From Bacteroidota bacterium (GTDB lineage Bacteria; Bacteroidota; Bacteroidia; Flavobacteriales; Flavobacteriaceae): 51,560 bases of DNA. How positions within the stretch are numbered: position 1 is the first letter of the stretch; each line of letters opens with the position of its first letter. A program made the position numbers and the translations under genes. Where the stretch lies: contig JAKQJQ010000103.1 of assembly GCA_029561105.1 (NCBI GenBank), forward strand, positions 1-51,560, in the 5' to 3' direction. Below the pieces are notes generated by a model, which saw only the letters and a program-made list of their open reading frames with translations, was not told the DNA's origin and ran no database searches. Positions 40,920 to 49,819 of this stretch are shown here, in pieces.

Positions 40920-41581
40920 ATCGATTTGGGGGTTATTTTATAGAGGCAGGTGGCGAGGTCCAAATCCGATTGGGTATCGATGTCGACACTCGCGAACGGA
41001 TGGTCAACCAAAAATGGGAATTGGCGCTCACCTACGATTTTTTCCTGTAAAAGCAATTTGGAATCCATTATATACAAAAGGCCGTTCTCATAGTACAGCG
41101 GCTCCAGATCCTGACTGCGTTGCCCGATTCGGTAATTGAACGGGACAAAATTGTTTTCAATGATTTTACCCAGTTTCTGGTGGTTACGGCTTACCGTCAT
41201 CAGGCTGTCGGAATGGGTTTGTTGGAAAATTTCAAAAGCCTGCTCAAGCAAGCCAGCTGGTCGCAACGGATTGGTGGGCTGCAATAAAAATACGGTCCCT
41301 TGAAAACCGAGCATTTCAACGGCATGTTTCAAGGCAGTCACCGTGGGTTCTGTATCACCCGAAATAGCTTCGGGGCGATTTATCACTGCTGCACCGTAAC
41401 GCAAAGCTACTTCTTTGATTTGGCAATCGTCTGTGGAGACGTAAACCGCATCGATAAAAGCATGCCGCTGTGCTTCGAGTATGCTGTGTGCAACGAGCGG
41501 AAGGCCGCCAAGCGGCAATATGTTCTTTCCGGGTAGCCGTTTAGAACCTCCTCTGGCCGGAATGATAGCAATACTCTTCAT
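40916..41581 (-). CDS. neuA: CMP-N-acylneuraminate cytidylyltransferase
   Basis: Cytosolic enzyme that activates sialic acid with CTP to CMP-sialic acid. It has 221 residues. The nucleotide-binding motif is IAIIPARGGSKRLPGKN (about 4-20). The AVYVSTDDCQIKEVA strand, INRPEAISGDTEPTV loop, VFLLQPTNPLRP, and the C-terminal VDIDTQSDLDLA are typical of NeuA. It is first in the cassette neuA-methyltransferase-neuB-neuC. Nothing indicates a fused acetylesterase domain, which some NeuA proteins carry. Confidence 0.9.
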   Translation of the reverse strand: MKSIAIIPARGGSKRLPGKNILPLGGLPLVAHSILEAQRHAFIDAVYVSTDDCQIKEVALRYGAAVINRPEAISGDTEPTVTALKHAVEMLGFQGTVFLLQPTNPLRPAGLLEQAFEIFQQTHSDSLMTVSRNHQKLGKIIENNFVPFNYRIGQRSQDLEPLYYENGLLYIMDSKLLLQEKIVGERQFPFLVDHPFASVDIDTQSDLDLATCLYKITPKSI

Positions 41582-41611
41582 CAGTGGGTAAAATGGAGGC
41601 GTAAAAATAAA

Positions 41612-42520
41612 CTAATTTTCCGGTTTCCAATACAATTTAATTTCCTCCAATTGTAGGAAACGCTCATATTCGTCGAGGGTTAACCGATTGCTGTTGCGCC
41701 TGATCTTTGGGATGGCCAACAGCACATCAGCCAAGGCCTGCGCAATGGCGCGCAGCGCGCGAAAATCACCTTTTAGCACTTTGGTTTTGAGTTGAATCCA
41801 AATGGTATAAGCCAAGAGCCGCGGAATTTTAACCCACGGATAGAACAAGAAATACAAATACCAACCCGCTCTAAGGGAACGCCTAAGCCTGATGGTATAG
41901 TCCCTGTCTTTTTTTCTTGCTTTGAGGTCAACGCGATGGTGTACCAAAACCGAAGGCAGGTAATGGATTTCGAGTCTCTTTTTAAACATTTCATAAGCGG
42001 CAAAATCTTCCTCACCGTGAAAAATAAACCAGGATGGATAATCCGGGATTTGCCGCCAGGCGCTCATCCGCCAGGCGTGCGCTCCACCGGCAAAACTTTT
42101 CATTCGGACGGGCTTTTCGCTGCTATGGGTAGACGAAGGCTCGGCGGTACTCCAAAAAATCCTGAACCCAACCAGGCTACATTCGGGGTGCGATTCAAAA
42201 TACCCGGCAATCAACTCCATGGGATTTTGTGTGATGAAATGCAAATCATCGTCGATTGAAATGGCAAAATCCGAAGTGGTTAATTCCAGGAGTTTGTTGC
42301 GGCTGTATATTAAACCACGGCTCTTTTCGTTGCGGATGCGCAGTATTCTTGGATGATGCTTTTGGAGATAATCGGTTGTGCCGTCGGTAGATCCGTCGTC
42401 GCAAATGATGCAGTTCACCTCTGGCCTTGCAAGCAAATGGGCAATCTTGTCCAAAGTAAAACGAAGGGCTTCGAGCCTGTTTTTTGTGGTGATCAGAATG
42501 GTAAAAGTGGCCGGATTCAA
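41612..42520 (-). CDS. Glycosyltransferase family 2
   Basis: GT-A enzyme of 302 residues. It starts ATFTILITTKNRLEALRFTL. The acidic sites are in CIICDDGSTDGTTDYL and FAISIDDDLHF (DDD metal site, about 95). The catalytic-base region is WFIFHGEEDFAAYEM. The C-terminal basic, aromatic segment (GWYLYFLFYPWVKIPRLLAY) may lie on the membrane. Donor unknown. It lies 30 bases before neuA. Confidence 0.85.
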   Translation of the reverse strand: MNPATFTILITTKNRLEALRFTLDKIAHLLARPEVNCIICDDGSTDGTTDYLQKHHPRILRIRNEKSRGLIYSRNKLLELTTSDFAISIDDDLHFITQNPMELIAGYFESHPECSLVGFRIFWSTAEPSSTHSSEKPVRMKSFAGGAHAWRMSAWRQIPDYPSWFIFHGEEDFAAYEMFKKRLEIHYLPSVLVHHRVDLKARKKDRDYTIRLRRSLRAGWYLYFLFYPWVKIPRLLAYTIWIQLKTKVLKGDFRALRAIAQALADVLLAIPKIRRNSNRLTLDEYERFLQLEEIKLYWKPEN

Positions 42521-42526
42521 AATATT

Positions 42527-43312
42527 CTATTTAAATTGTTCGGGTTTGTTGGCCAGGAACCCAAACATAAAAAGTGTCCTTTTGGCAAGGTAAAACAAAT
42601 CGACAGCGTAATTTTTGGTCAACCGCCACCAAACCACCACAGTGTATTTGAGGGTTTTGGCCAATGACTGCTCGGTATAATGCAATTGGTAGCCGCCGAC
42701 AATCTCGTTTTTTTCCCTGAAGAAGAGCTGTTTTTTATCGCGCTTGATGTCATAGCAAAAAATAGATGGCACAAACTCAATCTTAAAACCTTCCTTAAGG
42801 ACCCGCTTAGACCATTCCTTGTCCTCAAAAGTAGGCACGTCGCTCTTGAACGGATGCTTTTGCCAAATGCGCTTGTTGAACGCCGACCCGGCAAACATGA
42901 CTCCCGCCTTGTTATAGTCGTCCTGGCTTGACAAGTTGTTGATGTAGGCTATATAATCATGGGCGTTGTGAATGCAACGCAAACCCGCGAGTTCTTCTTC
43001 GCGGCCTTTGAATTTGTCAATAATCAGCTTGAAAAAGTCGTGGCTTACTGGGAAAGCGTGCGCGCTGAAAAGCACCACGATATCATGCGAAGCTTCGCGT
43101 GCGGCGACGTTGGCGCTTTCGCCATAACTGAATTTTTCTATGGTAACGAATCGGGCGCCGTATTGCTCTGACACGTCCCGGCAACCGTCGGTAGAAAGAT
43201 TGTCGAGTACGATGATTTCGGCTACATCGTCGGCATAGCGCTCGCGCAAATCCTTCAATAGAAAGCGCAGGGCTTTTTCCTGGTTCTTGTTTCTAATGAC
43301 TACCGATACCAT
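42527..43312 (-). CDS. Glycosyltransferase family 2
   Basis: GT-A enzyme of 261 residues from the ATG at 43312 (MVSVVIRNKNQEKALRFLL). IIVLDNLSTDGCRD and FGxxR-like chemistry are visible, and IVVLFSAHAFPV is in the place of the usual DxD segment, where the sequence reads SAH rather than D-D. Such SxH variants occur in rhamnosyl-type GT2 proteins. FEDKEWSKRVLKEG supplies the catalytic-base region. Donor unknown. TGATG overlap with the upstream gene. Confidence 0.8.
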   Translation of the reverse strand: MVSVVIRNKNQEKALRFLLKDLRERYADDVAEIIVLDNLSTDGCRDVSEQYGARFVTIEKFSYGESANVAAREASHDIVVLFSAHAFPVSHDFFKLIIDKFKGREEELAGLRCIHNAHDYIAYINNLSSQDDYNKAGVMFAGSAFNKRIWQKHPFKSDVPTFEDKEWSKRVLKEGFKIEFVPSIFCYDIKRDKKQLFFREKNEIVGGYQLHYTEQSLAKTLKYTVVVWWRLTKNYAVDLFYLAKRTLFMFGFLANKPEQFK

Positions 43313-44169
43313 CAGTTGGGTGATTTTTCTCTTGTATACATATCGCAAACCAAATTGCCATCGGCGTCAAATCGCCAAGTACTCGATGAAGTGGCTTTCT
43401 TATAGTAGTGAACTTGCTCGTCTGTCATGTTTTTTGGATCGATGTACCAACCGCCATGCCTTGCCGTGTAAGGTCTTTTAGCCCTGATGCCACGAAAAAA
43501 GTTGGTGTATTTAAACAAGCCGCTTTCAGGGCGGTACAAGGCGAATGTTGTATCTATAATGGCCGAATAATCTCCGTTTGGCGTCTTCTTTTTCCAAAAT
43601 TGCGACTCCCAGTCTACGACTTTTTGGCGCTGCGGATGCGTGTCAGGGATGTCTTCGAGTTCCAGACTAAAGCCCACCTTCTTCACAAACGGGTTCTTGT
43701 CGAGCAGTTTTTTAAAATAGGTAAGAAAATCCGCTGGGCAATCCTCGCACGGTACGATATCGGGATCGGTAATCACAAAATAGCCTTTGCGGTAGCGGTC
43801 GTAGACTTCGCCCGAATACCAAAAGGCGCGGTGGCCAAAATTTTTCTTCATCCTGTAGATTTTTACACTGTCACCGAGTTCTTCATAATATTCGAGCAAA
43901 GGCGCGTAATCAGATACATTGTCGAGGATGACGATATTGGTATGGCCCGTTTTTTTTAGAAAATCAATCAACTGCCTGAGATAAAACAACTGGTTGAAGC
44001 TGATGATGATGATTGGGACAGACTTAGGATTGGCATCTTGCTGCCGAACCGTATTATTGAAAGGATGACCCAAAAAAGGAACGGCATAAATAAAATTATG
44101 CGAAGCCAGGCTGTTGATTACCGATTTGAAGTGCTTTAATATGGGTAAATTTCTGAGCATTATTGGCAT
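43312..44169 (-). CDS. GT2-like glycosyltransferase with DPD motif
   Basis: Protein of 285 residues. After about 50 N-terminal residues a GT-A-like core begins with VPIIIISFNQLFYLRQLID, then TNIVILDNVSDYAPLL. The metal site reads YFVITDPDIVPCEDCP (DPD in place of DxD). A later FSLELEDIPDTHP and a Trp/Tyr-rich end (GGWYIDPKNMTDEQVHYYKK) complete it. The family is probably an unassigned GT2 branch. It overlaps both neighbours by one base. Confidence 0.72.
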   Translation of the reverse strand: MPIMLRNLPILKHFKSVINSLASHNFIYAVPFLGHPFNNTVRQQDANPKSVPIIIISFNQLFYLRQLIDFLKKTGHTNIVILDNVSDYAPLLEYYEELGDSVKIYRMKKNFGHRAFWYSGEVYDRYRKGYFVITDPDIVPCEDCPADFLTYFKKLLDKNPFVKKVGFSLELEDIPDTHPQRQKVVDWESQFWKKKTPNGDYSAIIDTTFALYRPESGLFKYTNFFRGIRAKRPYTARHGGWYIDPKNMTDEQVHYYKKATSSSTWRFDADGNLVCDMYTREKSPN

Positions 44170-45068
44170 TATTGTTTGGTCGAATTGCGTAAAAAACGCC
44201 GTACAAACTTAAGGAAATTTATCAAGCCGGTTCGGGACATATACCAAAAACACAATTTAAAAAGCAACGCCATTTTGGGTTGGCGAAAATAATGCTTCTC
44301 CAAGCGCCGAAGGATTTTTTTGCGCCCTGCAATTGTAAACTTCTTACTGTGTTCTACAATCATTTCACTACAAAACTGGTAGGTAGCCAACTGTTTGGCC
44401 GCGAGATTGTCTTGCTTTCCCGACACGCTGAGCTCGCTTTCGCGGATAAACACCGCAGCCGAATTAATGCTGTATACTTTACCGAAATCCGAGCACTCCA
44501 GCACTGCCATCTCGTCGGAATGCCAGGCAAGCGGGAAATCGCGAAATCCCTTTTGGTGCAAAGTGTCTTTCTTAAAAACATACTCCCCGAGAGAACTTCT
44601 GGTTTCCCCGCTGAATTTTCGGATCAGGAAATGGGGAGATTTCTCGAGTTTGGGATGGGCAAACAACTCCGATTGCTTCTCGCCTGAACTGTCAATGATA
44701 TAACTGGCAAACCGCACCACGTTTAGTGATTGGAATTCGGATTGGTGTTTGTAGAATTCGCCCACACAATAGTCTCCAAGCAAATCGTCATCGCCCAGGA
44801 TCATCACCCAAAACGCATCACCTACCAAGGACAGACAGCGTTCCCATTGTTTCACGAGCGACTGCCTGCCGAGGTTTTCGTCAAACCGATGGTACGAGTA
44901 GTTTATTTTACCGCGATACTTTTCGAGCAATGGCAGCGGACTTTCGGGACTGGCGTCATCTCCAATGTACACATGAAATCGCTGGTCGGTCTGGTTGACC
45001 AACGACTGCAGTGTTGCCTCAAAAAAGGCAAGCCGGTGATACGGAATGACGATTGCTAGGGGTTGCAT
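44169..45068 (-). CDS. Glycosyltransferase family 2
   Basis: GT-A enzyme of 299 residues: LAIVIPYHRLAFFEATLQSL at the start, VYIGDDASPESPLPLL (first acidic site) and FWVMILGDDDLLGDY (DDD metal site, about 95). The C-terminal part is basic and aromatic (FKLCFWYMSRTGLINFL) and may dock to the membrane. Donor unknown. TAATG overlap with the methyltransferase gene upstream. Confidence 0.85.
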   Translation of the reverse strand: MQPLAIVIPYHRLAFFEATLQSLVNQTDQRFHVYIGDDASPESPLPLLEKYRGKINYSYHRFDENLGRQSLVKQWERCLSLVGDAFWVMILGDDDLLGDYCVGEFYKHQSEFQSLNVVRFASYIIDSSGEKQSELFAHPKLEKSPHFLIRKFSGETRSSLGEYVFKKDTLHQKGFRDFPLAWHSDEMAVLECSDFGKVYSINSAAVFIRESELSVSGKQDNLAAKQLATYQFCSEMIVEHSKKFTIAGRKKILRRLEKHYFRQPKMALLFKLCFWYMSRTGLINFLKFVRRFLRNSTKQ

Positions 45069-45982
45069 TATTGTTTTTCAATCCAAAGATTGCCGCCGTG
45101 GTTCTTATGGGTAAGCGGCATCGCTGCGAAAGCTTCGGGGTGGTGGCGGTGCAAATACTCAGAAAACAGTCGAATTTTGAAAGCGTTATTGTACATCAGG
45201 AATGCCTTTAAGATGTAATCCTCGTTCCAGTTTTTGCCCTCATACACCCATTGCTTTGGATATTCAAACGGATAGAAGACATCATGGAAATGGATGAGTA
45301 CTCCACTTTTGAGACAGGGCAGGATTTCAAATAAAATGTAATTGACGTCGCTTCCGGTTTTAGAAACGTGGGTGCTGTCTACAAATAAGATATCGCCTGA
45401 TTCGAGCTTTTCAAAATGCGACAACGGTATGACCTGCACATCGCTTTCAATGATAGTGGTGGCTGCTTTGTCACGCTCTGATATCAGCGAATACAAACGT
45501 TCCGGATAAGGTTCAATAAAGGTAAGATTGATGGCATTGTCAAAAAAACGTTGGTTGGTGTCAAGCATCACGGCCGATGAAAACCCCGAACCAATTTCAA
45601 TAATGCGTTTGGGTTTGAAATGGCGCATGACCGAGTACAATACGATACCGTCTGTATACGAGTAAAAGCCGTTGGCAAAATGGTAACGCAAACCATCCTG
45701 TTTGTCTGCCGCAAATGGCAATTCGTCGTAGTAAGCGCTGAAAGTTTTGGCCAGCGCGATTTGTTCTGGCGTGTGCAAATCGAGTCCGGCGATACCATCA
45801 ATGTCTGCCTTGCTCCAGATTTGCTTTTCTCGGCGACGGATTTCATCCACGGCAACGATTGTAGAATAATAATGACCGGGCGCAAAAGCGGCGTTTTTTC
45901 TGAAATTTTCCCTTTCCTGGTACAAACCCTTAATATAAGGAAGTTTGTTTAATAAACCGGTGATACTTTTTTTGAGAGCCAT
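45068..45982 (-). CDS. Class I SAM-dependent methyltransferase (Methyltransf_24-like)
   Basis: Cytosolic methyltransferase-fold protein of 304 residues. Motif I is KRIIEIGSGFSSAVML (about 130-145). LTFIEPYPERLYSLI is strand 2 with an acidic end, and GDILFVDSTHVSKTG is the metal/substrate region. LKSGVLIHFHDVFYPFEYP has the His-Asp pattern typical of glycan O-methyltransferases of the Methyltransf_24/cephalosporin-hydroxylase-like group. A methylated sugar in the glycan is likely. Which one is not known. Confidence 0.75.
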   Translation of the reverse strand: MALKKSITGLLNKLPYIKGLYQERENFRKNAAFAPGHYYSTIVAVDEIRRREKQIWSKADIDGIAGLDLHTPEQIALAKTFSAYYDELPFAADKQDGLRYHFANGFYSYTDGIVLYSVMRHFKPKRIIEIGSGFSSAVMLDTNQRFFDNAINLTFIEPYPERLYSLISERDKAATTIIESDVQVIPLSHFEKLESGDILFVDSTHVSKTGSDVNYILFEILPCLKSGVLIHFHDVFYPFEYPKQWVYEGKNWNEDYILKAFLMYNNAFKIRLFSEYLHRHHPEAFAAMPLTHKNHGGNLWIEKQ

Positions 45983-45998
45983 AATGTTTTTTTTGCGA

Positions 45999-46913
45999 TT
46001 AGAATATTTTAGACCACGCCTTTCTCAAGATTTTTCTGGGCTGTGAGGCGTTTTTTTGAAAATAATGGATGGCTTTTGACACAGCGCCTTGGGATTGATG
46101 TTTTTGCCATTGCACCAAACTGTCGTCGAGCGCGGCAAATGCTTTGAGATACCTGTCAAAAAAGATTTTGCGCATCGATTCATCTTGAAAATACGACAGC
46201 AAGCACGTGAAGAGCTTCACGTTGCTTTTGGCCAGGTTCAGCGCAGACTCGCCCGAAAAAATACCAACACCATAGCGATAGACAGCCATTTTTTCCTCGA
46301 GGTATTTGAGTTTTCCTTGCTGTGCCACGATGAGATAAAGAAAATAGTCGGCTATAGGGCAATGCCTGAACTCAAAGGGCAAGGCTTCAATGCAATTTCT
46401 AAACACCACCGAAGGCGTATGGATGTAATTCCCCAAGCGGGCCAAAGTATCAATAGTTTGGTAATTGGAGGGGACATTGGTGAGAAAATCGGGCGTAAGT
46501 TCTTCCTGTCGATTGATGATTTCTACCTGGTGAAAACAAAGGGCGTAATCTTTATTATTTTCAAGAAAATCCACTTGCTTTTGTAATTTCAAGGGATCAC
46601 TCCAATAGTCGTCTCCTTCTAATAATGCGATGTAATTGGCTCCGCTGCTAAAGGTAGCCTTGAATATCTGCGCGGCGTTTTCGTGTACACCAACGTTGCT
46701 CGGGTGCAGCAACAATTCTATCTTATCGGGATATTTTTGTTTTAGCGATTGACAGATTTCGCGAGTATTATCGGTAGAACAGTCTTCGCCAATATAAAGT
46801 TTGTAGTTAAAACTGGTTTGCTGCATCATGACCGATTCTACCGCTTTGGCAATAAATGCCTCATGGTTGTAGGTAATCATGTAAACTGCCAGGAAGGGTT
46901 TATTTGACTGCAT
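45999..46913 (-). CDS. Glycosyltransferase family 2
   Basis: GT-A enzyme of 304 residues from the ATG at 46913 (MQSNKPFLAVYMITYNHE). LYIGEDCSTDNTREIC is the nucleotide-site acidic motif and YIALLEGDDYWSDPLKL the DxD region (EGDDYW is typical of this GT2 branch). The C-terminus is basic. Its start lies 14 bases inside the end of the propeller gene. An ATG nine codons upstream is possible but adds a non-conserved extension. Confidence 0.85.
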   Translation of the reverse strand: MQSNKPFLAVYMITYNHEAFIAKAVESVMMQQTSFNYKLYIGEDCSTDNTREICQSLKQKYPDKIELLLHPSNVGVHENAAQIFKATFSSGANYIALLEGDDYWSDPLKLQKQVDFLENNKDYALCFHQVEIINRQEELTPDFLTNVPSNYQTIDTLARLGNYIHTPSVVFRNCIEALPFEFRHCPIADYFLYLIVAQQGKLKYLEEKMAVYRYGVGIFSGESALNLAKSNVKLFTCLLSYFQDESMRKIFFDRYLKAFAALDDSLVQWQKHQSQGAVSKAIHYFQKNASQPRKILRKAWSKIF

Positions 46914-47829
46914 ATCCAAAACCTTCTTTGCCAAAATCATTGCCGTTGTAAATCATATACGAAATGCCCTTGTGTTCAAAAACGTGGCAATACTCCATCA
47001 TTTTATTGTCCCAGCCGCTTTCGGACAACGCAATTCCCGTTTCGTCGTATTTTTTGTCCCACTGTAATGCGTTTTGGGAGACAGCCAAGCCGATTTTATA
47101 GCCGTGTTGGGCAGAAACCCTGTATTGGTTGGTATTGCGATACGAAAAATAAAGTTCGTATTGTTGCGCTTTTCTAATTACGCATGGCCTTCCGATGGCG
47201 CTCGCCTTTTCATCATAGTCAACCGCAACGGCGCCATTGCGGTTCCAATGGATGCCATCCTGAGATTCTGCGTACTTGATATGGTACGAAGGTTCTGGGT
47301 AATCATTGATGGTTTGCCATTGTGTACAGGAAATGTACCACATTTTCCAGATACCACGGTCAAAAATGACGTAGGGCGCGGTGTTGAAATAAGGTTCTTC
47401 CAGGCTTCGGTCACAAATGGGCCCAGCCGAATACCGTTCCCAACTCAGTCCGTGGTCGTTGCTCACCGCGAGTCCGATGGCCAATCTGTAAGAAACGGTG
47501 ACTTGCGGATTCCAACCGATATAATACATGAAAAGTTGGTTTTTGTTTTGTACGAGGCACGATGGCATGATTCCGCTGTCATCGAAAGTGCCGTTTTGGC
47601 CAAAATCGAGCAGTGGGCCTATTGGACTTCCATTCAAAGTAATCGTCTCGTTGGCAATCGTCGCATCGACGAAATACGGCAGCGATTTGCCGTTTTCATC
47701 CCTGGAACTGAAAAAAATCCTAAACTCGTCTCCTTGCAAATGATGCGCGAAAGGAATCGATGCGTGTGACCTTATCGTTTCATTTAAAAAATCGGCAACC
47801 TTGAAAACCAAGCCTTTTTTGCGCCACAT
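46900..47829 (-). CDS. Five-bladed beta-propeller protein, GH43/GH32-like
   Basis: Protein of 309 residues with repeated blades such as FRIFFSSRDENGKSLPY, NQLFMYYIGWNPQ, IWKMWYISCTQWQ, YELYFSYRNTNQYR and ISYMIYNGNDFG, the architecture of arabinanase/levansucrase/invertase-type propellers. Acidic residues in FDDSGIMPS and LEEPYFNTAP could be the central-pocket catalytic ones. There is no signal peptide, so it should act in the cytosol. That is odd for a hydrolase and suggests sugar transfer, phosphorolysis or a non-catalytic role. It lies between the acetyltransferase and a GT2 gene, with a 1-base gap and a 14-base overlap. Confidence 0.65.
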   Translation of the reverse strand: MWRKKGLVFKVADFLNETIRSHASIPFAHHLQGDEFRIFFSSRDENGKSLPYFVDATIANETITLNGSPIGPLLDFGQNGTFDDSGIMPSCLVQNKNQLFMYYIGWNPQVTVSYRLAIGLAVSNDHGLSWERYSAGPICDRSLEEPYFNTAPYVIFDRGIWKMWYISCTQWQTINDYPEPSYHIKYAESQDGIHWNRNGAVAVDYDEKASAIGRPCVIRKAQQYELYFSYRNTNQYRVSAQHGYKIGLAVSQNALQWDKKYDETGIALSESGWDNKMMEYCHVFEHKGISYMIYNGNDFGKEGFGYAVK

Positions 47830-47830
47830 A

Positions 47831-48484
47831 TTATAGTTCTGTTGTTGGTTTTTCGGATTTTACAGCGGGGTTTCCTTTATACAGACCCCAAGGTTCGGTA
47901 TTTTTGATGACGCTCGCCGCCATTGCTACAAAGGTTCCCTCTGCAATGGTCAAGCCATCCCGGATTGTGGCATTAACGCCAAGTATAGCATAATTTTCAA
48001 TGGTACAATGCCCAGACATCACCACATGAGAGGTAAACATGATATGGTCCTTGATAATGCTGTGGTGCCCGATATGATTGCCACTCCATAAAATAACATT
48101 GTTGCCAATCGTAGTAAACGGTTGGATGGTATTGTTCTCCAAAATAAAGCAATTGTCGCCGATGGGATTGTCAAACAACGTGGCCTTGCTGCTCACATAA
48201 CTAATCATCTCGTAGCCTTTGGCTTTGATGGCATGATAAATTTCTTCGCGCAGTCTGTTCATTCTTACGGGTGCCATTGGCGCAAAAAAATGGTATTCTG
48301 ATGGTGGGAAGTGAAGTACTATATCTTCAAAAGCCAAAACCGGTAATCCTTTAAAACTGCGCTCTTCGGGGAGGTATTGCGCATTGACGCTAAATGCCAC
48401 CACCTCATGGACAGAGTCGTTGGTTAGGTAATAGTGCGCCAGTTCTGCAAAATCCTGGATACCAAAAACAATCACTTTAGCCAT
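47831..48484 (-). CDS. Sugar O/N-acyltransferase of the PglD/NeuD type
   Basis: Protein of 217 residues. The N-terminal Rossmann-like part is MAKVIVFGIQDFAELAHYYL. A left-handed beta-helix of hexapeptide repeats starts near ATLFDNPIGDNCFILENN and continues IGNNVILWSGNHIGHHSIIKDH. The active-site His lies in GNHIGHHS. CTIENYAILGVNATIRDG and LYKGNPAVK follow. It should transfer an acyl group from acyl-CoA to an amino sugar or sialic acid. The nearby aminotransferase could make its substrate. Adjacent genes touch it without gaps. Confidence 0.78.
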   Translation of the reverse strand: MAKVIVFGIQDFAELAHYYLTNDSVHEVVAFSVNAQYLPEERSFKGLPVLAFEDIVLHFPPSEYHFFAPMAPVRMNRLREEIYHAIKAKGYEMISYVSSKATLFDNPIGDNCFILENNTIQPFTTIGNNVILWSGNHIGHHSIIKDHIMFTSHVVMSGHCTIENYAILGVNATIRDGLTIAEGTFVAMAASVIKNTEPWGLYKGNPAVKSEKPTTEL

Positions 48485-49120
48485 TTATTCTTTTTTTAAG
48501 ACGTAAACCGTGTACTCGTACAATCCGTAGTCATTTCTGATGATGTGGTGCCGGGTCAGGTTCTTACACAAATAATCACTTAGTAAATCGTATGAAACAT
48601 GAAACAAGTCGTCTCGTTCCCAATCTACATTTTTTGACATGACATTGAAGGCTAAACCCTTATCGCATTTTTCATAAACGATGGTTATTAAGCGGGTGAA
48701 ATAAGCCCACATTTCATCAAAAGACAATTCCCTCTTTTCAGTGAAAACACCATTCATGACGATGTAATCAAAATTTGGAATGCCCGCGCGGTCTTCTAAC
48801 ACATCGGCACAAAAAAAACAGTTTTGAGGAAATTTTTTCTGAGCAACCGCTACAAACCGCGGTGAAATGTCGAGGCCACTATAGGTTAGGTTGCCATAGC
48901 CTTCCTTCTGTGCATACTCCAACAGATGCGCGGTACCGCAACCAAAATCCAATAATGTCGCCGGCTGGGTATTGGCATCATATTTAATAATGTCGAGCAT
49001 TACCTGATACCGCTTGTACACATCTTGCTGATTGGGCCAATCTACCCCAAGGTGCGTGTCGCCATGCTTTTCAAGGCAATCTTCGTAATGTGTTACTATT
49101 TTAGTGTATTTCTTGTCCAT
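48485..49120 (-). CDS. Class I SAM-dependent methyltransferase
   Basis: Cytosolic protein of 211 residues. Motif I is ATLLDFGCGTAHLLEYA (about 54-70), strand 2 is YSGLDISPRFVAVA, and motif II is FDYIVMNGVFTEKREL. It matches the compact Methyltransf_25 type. It sits with zero-base gaps between WbqC and the acetyltransferase gene, so it probably modifies the same sugar. Substrate unknown. Confidence 0.78.
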   Translation of the reverse strand: MDKKYTKIVTHYEDCLEKHGDTHLGVDWPNQQDVYKRYQVMLDIIKYDANTQPATLLDFGCGTAHLLEYAQKEGYGNLTYSGLDISPRFVAVAQKKFPQNCFFCADVLEDRAGIPNFDYIVMNGVFTEKRELSFDEMWAYFTRLITIVYEKCDKGLAFNVMSKNVDWERDDLFHVSYDLLSDYLCKNLTRHHIIRNDYGLYEYTVYVLKKE

Positions 49121-49819
49121 TCAGATCAATTCCTTTTGTTGGAGCAATGCTTTGGTTTGCGCAATGTCATTAAACATCAACACGTCTATTATGGACAGCC
49201 AAGGTATGAATTCGGCCTTAAATTGCCTATAGGTTATTGGATTCGTTTTTAAAAAATGCAGGGCGATTCCAGCATTGGAAAAAGCTTCGCTGTCGTAAAG
49301 CTCCATTCCGCCAATCGCATTGATATAGGTAGTTGCGTGCAGTTTTTTACCGATTTCCAGAATCTTATCCTGTCCTTTTAAAAATTCGTCCTTTTGAATT
49401 TCAGACGAGTTCACAAAGCGAGTTGCTAACTGTAAATAATTACTGGTCTTTTGGAGCGAATGCGCACAAAACCGAGCCAAATTCTGTTCTTCATAACCAA
49501 CGATGGCTTCGAGCAACGGGAAAACCGTGTCAAAAAAAGGCGCTTTCCTGTATGCTTGTTGGATGGTTTTGAGCAAATTCGGTTTCCAGGCCGGGTTCGC
49601 GTCAAGCTGGGTCTCGTTGATGTATTTGTTTTGGCTGGCAGACTGCAGCGGCAGGCTAAACAAATGGGGCTTGTTGCCTAACAGTATGTTATTTCTGTTA
49701 ATCCACCCTTTTTTGATGTAATTGACATCGTCATAAATCACAAATAAATCGACCGAATCAATCAGCTGAAAGTAACCGATATACGGCAAGAAATATGGCT
49801 GCATTATGGCAAGTTTCAT
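49121..49819 (-). CDS. WbqC-family protein
   Basis: Protein of 232 residues beginning MKLAIMQPYFLPYIGYFQL, the family signature. VIYDDVNYIKKGWINRN and PITYRQFKAEFIPWLSIID are also characteristic. WbqC-like proteins recur in O-antigen loci next to aminotransferases, but I know of no established reaction. The start at 49819 overlaps the aminotransferase stop (TGATG). A GTG one codon earlier is the only alternative nearby. Confidence 0.85.
   Translation of the reverse strand: MKLAIMQPYFLPYIGYFQLIDSVDLFVIYDDVNYIKKGWINRNNILLGNKPHLFSLPLQSASQNKYINETQLDANPAWKPNLLKTIQQAYRKAPFFDTVFPLLEAIVGYEEQNLARFCAHSLQKTSNYLQLATRFVNSSEIQKDEFLKGQDKILEIGKKLHATTYINAIGGMELYDSEAFSNAGIALHFLKTNPITYRQFKAEFIPWLSIIDVLMFNDIAQTKALLQQKELI

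Noticed and set aside
38106..41581. Legionaminic or pseudaminic acid pathway
   Set aside because: No LegB/PseB-type dehydratase is seen, and NeuB/NeuC motifs read like the Neu5Ac enzymes. The DegT and PglD-like genes lie 6-12 kb away in another module, so they are not strong support. A dehydratase beyond the right edge cannot be excluded.
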